Positions 45,873 to 50,809 of a stretch of 50,809 nucleotides of DNA are shown piece by piece. The notes beneath the pieces were generated by a model. The model was not told where the DNA came from, did no database searches, and saw only the letters and a program-made list of their open reading frames with translations. This stretch comes from a virus. Location of the stretch: positions 1 through 50,809 of IMG/VR virus record IMGVR_UViG_3300017917_000139. The stretch is one strand, 5' to 3'. Every line of letters begins with the position of its first letter. Within the stretch, counting starts at the first letter, position 1. The position numbers and the translations under genes were made by a program.

Positions 45873-47415
45873 ACCTCAGGTAATATTATTTGCAGGCACC
45901 GCACACGACATTTATTGGTATAATCGTACGTGCGGGCCTTACAAATTAGCAACCTACTTACAAGATCACGGATTTACTGTTCAAGTAATTCCTAATTGCA
46001 CTGCGCTGACTAAAAAAGGATACCAACAGGTATTTGATAAATTTGCCAGTGATCAGTTACTATGGATAGGTTTTACAACTAATTGGCTCAGCGGAGTCCG
46101 TGATGACAATTATTATCAACAGTGGCACTCTTCATCTGATTTACTAATTGATGCTCCGATACTAGGTTGGTTTTACACTGAACACGATCAGCGCAGCAAA
46201 GTCTATGGTTGCATCTATACTAAAGAAATGTTTGACAGCATATGGTCAGAGGCTAAAAAATATAACAATAATTGCCAACTGTTATTTGGTGGTAGTCAAC
46301 TTAATAGAAATGAATACTTTGTACCTACATTGTTACACCCTAACGCGGTGTATATAAAAAACAATGCAGAGAGTGCTGTTTTAGAAATTACAAAAAGATT
46401 TCATCAGAATAATTTTAGTTCAGATAACTTGCCTAGTAATGCACATTATGATTACAATGATTTTAAACATAGTTTTGTAAAATACTCAGAGTCTGATCAT
46501 GTAGATTCTAATGAATGGTTGCCTATTGAAATTGCCAGAGGGTGTGCATTTAAATGTGCATTTTGCAATTACGATATGAAAGGTGTAACTGATAACTATG
46601 TTGATGCTAATTTCTTACGAGAAGAATTAATCAAGCAATACGAACTATACGGCAATACTAAATTTGTAATAATGGACGACCTTTATAATGACAATTATGA
46701 CAAGGTTCGAGATTTACACGAAAACTGCTGGAGTAAACTACCGTTCAAACCTGAACTTGCTGGTTACCTAAGATTAGATTTACTATGGAATCATCCTGAG
46801 CAAGCAGAAATGTTGCTAGCAGATGGATGGCGTGCTTGTAGCGTAGGTATTGAAACACTCAGCGATCGTGCAGGCAAACGAGTAGGCAAAGGTCTAGGCA
46901 AAAAACGCATACTTGAAACATTAGAAATGCTTAAAACTATTTGGCAGGACGAGGTTTTAATTCATGCTTTTTTCATAGCCGGTCTACCTAATGAGACTCT
47001 AGAAAGTTTAGAAGAAACTTATCAATGGACTCAAACTACAGATCTTATTCATGCAGTTATATGGCATTGGTTAGAGTTAGAAAATATTCAATCTGTACCT
47101 AAAGAAGTAGATAAAATTAGTATTATTGGTCGAGACCATTCTAAGTATGGCTACACCTTTGTTAACGAATCAGATTGGGTCAATAATGCTGGAGTAACTT
47201 TAGAACAAGCCAAAGAGTTTAATCGCAAAGCCAATGCTGCCAAAGTTAATACATACTTTACATTGTATGCAGATATGAGATCTCTAGGCCTCAATCATAA
47301 AGAAATAATGGACATCAATAAAAAAGTTGATTTTATGGCTTATCTAACTTGGGAAAACACAGTAAAGCAACAGGCAAGTAAAACAAGGTTACTCAAAATC
47401 ATTGAACTTAATTAA
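45865..47415 (+). CDS. Radical SAM protein with B12-binding-like N-terminal domain
   Basis: 516 residues from ATG at 45865. The cluster motif is ARGCAFKCAFCNYD (C227, C231, C234), in the form used by B12-dependent and methylthiotransferase-type radical SAM enzymes. The N-terminal 180 residues begin VILFAGTAHDIYW with CGPYKLATYLQDHGF, a pattern like cobalamin-binding domains, but the usual DxHxxG cobalamin-ligand motif is not apparent, so cobalamin binding is doubtful. After the core come YLRLDLLWNHPEQ, GIETLSDRAGK and FFIAGLPNETLE, typical of this group. It is unlike the twitch-type enzymes in the left cassette. The start overlaps the gp55 stop. The gene lies between gp55 and gp47, which are usually nearly adjacent in T4-like relatives, so it is likely an acquired gene. 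Function unknown. Confidence 0.9.
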   Translation: MSKPQVILFAGTAHDIYWYNRTCGPYKLATYLQDHGFTVQVIPNCTALTKKGYQQVFDKFASDQLLWIGFTTNWLSGVRDDNYYQQWHSSSDLLIDAPILGWFYTEHDQRSKVYGCIYTKEMFDSIWSEAKKYNNNCQLLFGGSQLNRNEYFVPTLLHPNAVYIKNNAESAVLEITKRFHQNNFSSDNLPSNAHYDYNDFKHSFVKYSESDHVDSNEWLPIEIARGCAFKCAFCNYDMKGVTDNYVDANFLREELIKQYELYGNTKFVIMDDLYNDNYDKVRDLHENCWSKLPFKPELAGYLRLDLLWNHPEQAEMLLADGWRACSVGIETLSDRAGKRVGKGLGKKRILETLEMLKTIWQDEVLIHAFFIAGLPNETLESLEETYQWTQTTDLIHAVIWHWLELENIQSVPKEVDKISIIGRDHSKYGYTFVNESDWVNNAGVTLEQAKEFNRKANAAKVNTYFTLYADMRSLGLNHKEIMDINKKVDFMAYLTWENTVKQQASKTRLLKIIELN

Positions 47416-47431
47416 CAAAGGCTGTTATACT
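47402..47431 (+). promoter_or_regulatory. Possible sigma70-like promoter before gp47
   Basis: TTGAAC (47402-47407), an 18-base spacer and TATACT (47426-47431). The predicted start falls at or next to the gp47 ATG, so the transcript would have almost no leader. No clear Shine-Dalgarno site is seen before gp47. Weak evidence in an AT-rich region. Confidence 0.3.
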
Positions 47432-47438
47432 AATTACT

Positions 47439-48455
47439 ATGGCAAACTTATTTAAAAAAGCGGCTGTGTGTACTGACATACACTTTGGATTAAAATCAAA
47501 CAGCCAAACACACAACGACGATTGTTTAAACTTTATCAAGTGGTTTATTGTTAAAGCCAAAGAAGAAGGCTGTGAAACTTGCCTATTCCTAGGCGACTGG
47601 CATAACAACCGTGCGGCAATTAACATCGTTACCCTCAACTATAGTCTACGTGCTTTGGAGTTACTAAATGATGCCTTTGACTGTGTTTATTTCATTCCTG
47701 GGAATCATGACTTATATTATCGTGATAAGAGAGATATACAAAGTGTGGAATGGGCAAGACATCTTCCTAATGTACGAATCGTTAATGACTGGTTCTCAGA
47801 GGGCGATGTGGTTATTGCTCCCTGGCTTGTTGGTGACGATCACAAACGAATTAGCAAACTAAATGCCAAGTACATGTTTGGACATTTTGAACTGCCGCAC
47901 TTCTATATGAATGCTATGGTACAGATGCCAGATCACGGTGAACTTAAACGTGAGGACTTTGGTCATATTGATCATGTATTCAGCGGACATTTCCATAAAC
48001 GTCAAACACACAAGAACATTACCTACATTGGTAACTGTTTCCCACATAACTATGCTGATGCCGCAGATGATGAGCGTGGCATGATGGTTTTAGAGTGGGG
48101 TCAAGAACCCAAATATCATTCGTGGACAGAACAACCTAGATATCGTGTGTACAATCTAAGTGATGTACTACGCACTCCAGACACCTTGTTGTTAAAAGGT
48201 ATGCACACTCGTGTTAATATTGACATTGATATTACCTACGAAGAAGCAACATTTATCAAAGAAACTTTTGTAGGTCAGTACGATCTACGTGAATTAACTT
48301 TAATTCCTGCTAAGAAAACAGACATAGGACAGGATATTGTCCTAGGCAATGTACAGTTTGAAAGTATTGATACTATTGTAACAAATAATTTAACCAACAT
48401 TAACAGTGATCACTATGATCCTAAACTGCTATTAGATATCTATAGATACCTATGA
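47439..48455 (+). CDS. 47: Recombination endonuclease subunit gp47 (Mre11-like)
   Basis: 338 residues, matching T4 gp47 (339). Metallophosphoesterase motifs are in order: DIH (D13, H15), LGDWH (D53, H55), GNHD (88-91), then GHFE and SGHFHKRQTH further on. With gp46 it forms the Mre11-Rad50-type nuclease that resects DNA ends for recombination-dependent replication and helps degrade host DNA. The gene is followed by a small gene in ATGA overlap and then gp46. No Shine-Dalgarno site is clear before the ATG. Confidence 0.95.
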   Translation: MANLFKKAAVCTDIHFGLKSNSQTHNDDCLNFIKWFIVKAKEEGCETCLFLGDWHNNRAAINIVTLNYSLRALELLNDAFDCVYFIPGNHDLYYRDKRDIQSVEWARHLPNVRIVNDWFSEGDVVIAPWLVGDDHKRISKLNAKYMFGHFELPHFYMNAMVQMPDHGELKREDFGHIDHVFSGHFHKRQTHKNITYIGNCFPHNYADAADDERGMMVLEWGQEPKYHSWTEQPRYRVYNLSDVLRTPDTLLLKGMHTRVNIDIDITYEEATFIKETFVGQYDLRELTLIPAKKTDIGQDIVLGNVQFESIDTIVTNNLTNINSDHYDPKLLLDIYRYL

Positions 48456-48817
48456 TTGACCTTGTTTACAAAATTTACAAGAACAACAAAATTTTAAAAA
48501 TTATTGATTTGACTCTTATAACATCAGAAAAAGAGTTGTATGATTTGTTAAACCCGTTGTACAAAGAAAAATTTAATGACGATGAAAGAATTATTTGTTT
48601 TTGTCAGGCCCCTTTAATTAAAATGTTTGATGATTACCCGTCAGACATACTAATTTGGTTGCAAAAAATATTAGTTCAACTTGATATTGGAAATTTTTTT
48701 TGCGAAATCGTTTCATATGATAACATAGACGAAGATCTAAAAATAGTACAACAACAGTTTGCTTTAAAGGACAACCCTATTAGAAATTTTGTAATAACCA
48801 AGGACCTTAATGTTTAG
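48452..48817 (+). CDS. Small protein of unknown function between gp47 and gp46 (121 residues)
   Basis: No domain recognised. The protein is rich in Ile, Leu, Asp and Lys, begins MIDLVYKIYKNNKILKIID and contains DERIICFCQAPL, then WLQKILVQLDIGNFFCEIV. No signal peptide or membrane segment is convincing. It overlaps the end of gp47 by four bases (ATGA) and the start of gp46 by eight bases, so it is translated together with both. In T4 small genes also lie between 47 and 46, so this may be a local accessory gene. A role in the nuclease complex is only suggested by position. Confidence 0.65.
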   Translation: MIDLVYKIYKNNKILKIIDLTLITSEKELYDLLNPLYKEKFNDDERIICFCQAPLIKMFDDYPSDILIWLQKILVQLDIGNFFCEIVSYDNIDEDLKIVQQQFALKDNPIRNFVITKDLNV

Positions 48818-50582
48818 AATAAAACACCTAACAGTTAAAAACTTTATGAGTGTAGGTAATGCTACACAGGCAGTTAACTTTAATCGCCAAGACCTTACCT
48901 TGGTCTTAGGTGAAAATATTGACCTAGGTGGTGACGACAGTGGGGCACGTAATGGTACAGGTAAGACCACTATCATTAACGCACTGAGCTATGCCTTATA
49001 TGGTAACGCCTTAACTAATATTCGTAAAGATAACTTGATCAATAAAACTAACGCCAAGAACATGTTAGTTACTATTGAGTTTGAAGTCAATGGCATAGAC
49101 TACAAGATTGAGCGTGGTCGCAAGAGTAATGTATTAAAATTTTACATCGGTGATCAAGAACAAGAATCTAAAGATGACAACAGTCAAGGTGACAGTCGTG
49201 AAACACAGCAAGAAATAGAACGCTTGCTAGGCATGAGTCACGACATGTTCAAGCACATTGTAGCACTTAACACCTACACTGAACCATTCCTAAGTCTTAA
49301 GTCAGGTGACCAACGTGCTATTATTGAGCAGTTACTAGGTATTACTCTACTAAGTGAAAAAGCAGAAGCACTTAAAGAACAACAAAAAGCCACACGTGAC
49401 GCTATACAACAAGAAGAATTTAACATCAAAGCCATACAGGATGCTAACAAGCGTATTGAAGAGCAGATTGTCAGCCTAGAGCGTAGACAAAAAATGTGGC
49501 AGGATAAACATGCTGAAGATGTAGCCAAGTTAGAGTCTGCAATTGAACAACTAGCACATATAGACATTGACGCAGAAATACAAGCCCACAAGGATTTAAC
49601 TGCTTGGAATCAAAAACGCAAAGACATTGATGATATCAAAAAACTAATCTTACGCTGTGAGCAAGACATGGCCAAAGAAGAAAAACAAATTGCTAAACTT
49701 GAAGCAGAAGTTGCTGATCTTAAAGAACACAAGTGCTATGCTTGCGGGCAGACTATGCACGATAGTAAACATGAAGAGGTATTGTCTGCAAAAGAGTCTT
49801 CACTTAAAGAAGCTGCACTACAGTATCTGAGCACACAGACACAGTTAATAGAAAATAATGATGCACTGACAGAACTAGGTGAATTAGGTGCACAACCTAG
49901 AGTATTCTACGACAAAGAAGAAGATGCTATTCATCATCGTTCAACTGTAGCTAACTTACAAACTCAGTTAGAAGCTAAACGTGTTGAGCAAGATCCCTAC
50001 ACTGAGCAAATTGAAGAGATGCGTCACACTGCACTTGCAGAAATAGATTACACTACTATGAATGAATTATCTCGAGTGCGTGATCACCAAGAGTTCTTGT
50101 ATAAACTATTAACCAACAAAGATTCGTACATCCGTAAACGTATCATTGATCAAAACTTGAGTTACCTGAATGCTCGACTAAGCTATTACTTAGATAAGAT
50201 TGGCTTACCGCATGAAGTTAAATTCTTAAATGACCTAAATGTAGAAATTCAAGAACTGGGTCGTGAACTAGACTTTGACAATCTGAGTCGCGGTGAACGT
50301 AATCGTTTAATATTATCACTATCATGGGCATTCCGTGATGTATGGGAAAGTCTATATCAACCTATTAACTTATTGTTTATTGATGAGTTAGTAGATAGTG
50401 GTATGGACACTAGTGGTGTAGAGAACGCTCTAGCGATTCTTAAGAAAATGACCCGTGACAATAACAAGAGTGTGTGGCTAGTTTCACACAAAGATGAGTT
50501 AGCAGGACGAGTAAACAATATCCTTACAGTGGTTAAGGAAAATGGTTTTACCACATATAATACCGACGTTGATGTATCATAA
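48810..50582 (+). CDS. 46: Recombination endonuclease subunit gp46 (Rad50-like ATPase)
   Basis: 590 residues, close to T4 gp46 (560). Walker A is GARNGTGKTT (45-54). A long coiled coil (about 180-450) is interrupted by a zinc hook, KCYACGQ (C309, C312). The ABC signature LSRGE is at 492-496 and Walker B LLFIDE at 521-526, followed by SGMD. It is an SMC-like ATPase that opens and closes the gp47 nuclease. The ATG has AAGGA about five bases upstream and overlaps the preceding small gene. All catalytic motifs are intact. Confidence 0.95.
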   Translation: MFRIKHLTVKNFMSVGNATQAVNFNRQDLTLVLGENIDLGGDDSGARNGTGKTTIINALSYALYGNALTNIRKDNLINKTNAKNMLVTIEFEVNGIDYKIERGRKSNVLKFYIGDQEQESKDDNSQGDSRETQQEIERLLGMSHDMFKHIVALNTYTEPFLSLKSGDQRAIIEQLLGITLLSEKAEALKEQQKATRDAIQQEEFNIKAIQDANKRIEEQIVSLERRQKMWQDKHAEDVAKLESAIEQLAHIDIDAEIQAHKDLTAWNQKRKDIDDIKKLILRCEQDMAKEEKQIAKLEAEVADLKEHKCYACGQTMHDSKHEEVLSAKESSLKEAALQYLSTQTQLIENNDALTELGELGAQPRVFYDKEEDAIHHRSTVANLQTQLEAKRVEQDPYTEQIEEMRHTALAEIDYTTMNELSRVRDHQEFLYKLLTNKDSYIRKRIIDQNLSYLNARLSYYLDKIGLPHEVKFLNDLNVEIQELGRELDFDNLSRGERNRLILSLSWAFRDVWESLYQPINLLFIDELVDSGMDTSGVENALAILKKMTRDNNKSVWLVSHKDELAGRVNNILTVVKENGFTTYNTDVDVS

Positions 50583-50605
50583 TATATAAAGTATAGGAGA
50601 GAATT

Positions 50606-50776
50606 ATGGCAGTTAAAAAGGTAGCTAATCCAATGCAGACCCGTACAGGAAAACCTAGATTGGGTCCACTAAACGTTACTCAATTAGAAGCTTTGCTGGA
50701 AAAGACACAGCAAAAGAAAAACAAAGCAAAGATTCGCAACGAAATTGCTCGTAAAACAGCGATGTTATCAAACTAA
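50606..50776 (+). CDS. Small basic conserved phage protein (56 residues)
   Basis: It starts MAVKKVANPMQTRTGKPR, then LGPLNVTQLEALLEKTQ, a Lys-rich helix and ends KTAMLSN. AGGAGAGAATT stands just before the ATG and TAAGGAG follows, giving the next gene its ribosome site. The pattern GKxRLGPLNVxQLxxLLEK is familiar to me from small proteins near gp46 in marine T4-like phages, from memory only. It is basic and helical, so nucleic-acid or protein contact is possible. Function unknown. Confidence 0.75.
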   Translation: MAVKKVANPMQTRTGKPRLGPLNVTQLEALLEKTQQKKNKAKIRNEIARKTAMLSN

Positions 50777-50787
50777 GGAGAAGTAAA

Positions 50788-50809
50788 ATGGCAACAACAC
50801 ATGAACAAA
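50788..50809 (+). CDS. Start of a further gene, cut by the window edge
   Basis: ATG with AGGAG eight bases upstream begins MATTHEQ before the window ends. Only seven complete codons are visible, so no product can be named. The spacing after the 56-residue gene suggests the same operon. Confidence 0.5.

Noticed and set aside
1-50809. tRNA genes, CRISPR arrays, integrase, transposases or attachment sites
   Set aside because: None was recognised by eye on either strand; almost all of the window is coding, and the only regular repeats are inside structural genes.

Overview
The window is a 50.8 kb, AT-rich stretch of a large T4-like myovirus (Caudoviricetes). Gene order and protein motifs match the marine/freshwater branch of this group (relatives of T4-like cyanophages and pelagiphages) better than coliphage T4. 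The evidence is a baseplate block in T4 order (gp48-like, gp53, gp5, gp25, gp6, then a giant protein at the gp7 position), a gp55-type late sigma factor, and gp47/gp46 (Mre11/Rad50-like) genes. No photosynthesis gene, tRNA, rRNA, CRISPR array, integrase or insertion sequence was seen, so the host cannot be named. The gp5-type tail hydrolase suggests a Gram-negative host.

Layout. (1) 1-13606, minus strand: fourteen genes in one unbroken chain in which every neighbouring pair overlaps. From upstream to downstream it encodes a small conserved protein, two GT8-like proteins, a small unknown, another glycosyltransferase-like protein, two paralogous radical SAM proteins, an 852-residue protein made of two complete radical SAM units, a further glycosyltransferase-like protein, a fourth radical SAM protein, a large unknown, an SGNH-hydrolase-like protein, a 33-residue protein and a NodU-type carbamoyltransferase that runs off the left edge. 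(2) 13639-13664: a hairpin terminator that separates this cassette from the tail genes. (3) 13692-21229, minus: tail-fibre and structural genes, including three tandem paralogues with a common N-terminal domain, a small 54-residue gene and a protein with nine 14-residue repeats. (4) 21226-34296, minus: one 13-kb gene for a 4356-residue virion protein with a probable FG-GAP beta-propeller. (5) 34328-44917, minus: baseplate genes gp6, gp25, gp5, a structural protein, gp53 and gp48-like. (6) 44918-44990: a divergent promoter region with a perfect T4-type late box on the minus strand and a sigma70-like promoter on the plus strand. (7) 44991-50809, plus: gp55, a fifth radical SAM protein with a B12-binding-like N-terminus, gp47, a small unknown, gp46, a 56-residue protein and the first codons of another gene.

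How it works together. The plus-strand genes supply the late sigma factor and the recombination nuclease. Late transcription starting at the TATAAATA box would then express the baseplate and fibre genes leftward. The left cassette (three or four glycosyltransferase-like proteins, four radical SAM proteins with five catalytic units, an SGNH-like protein and a carbamoyltransferase) looks like a self-contained modification pathway acting on a glycan, a peptide or another phage or host molecule. Its substrate cannot be read from the sequence, and this cassette is the most likely undescribed system in the window.
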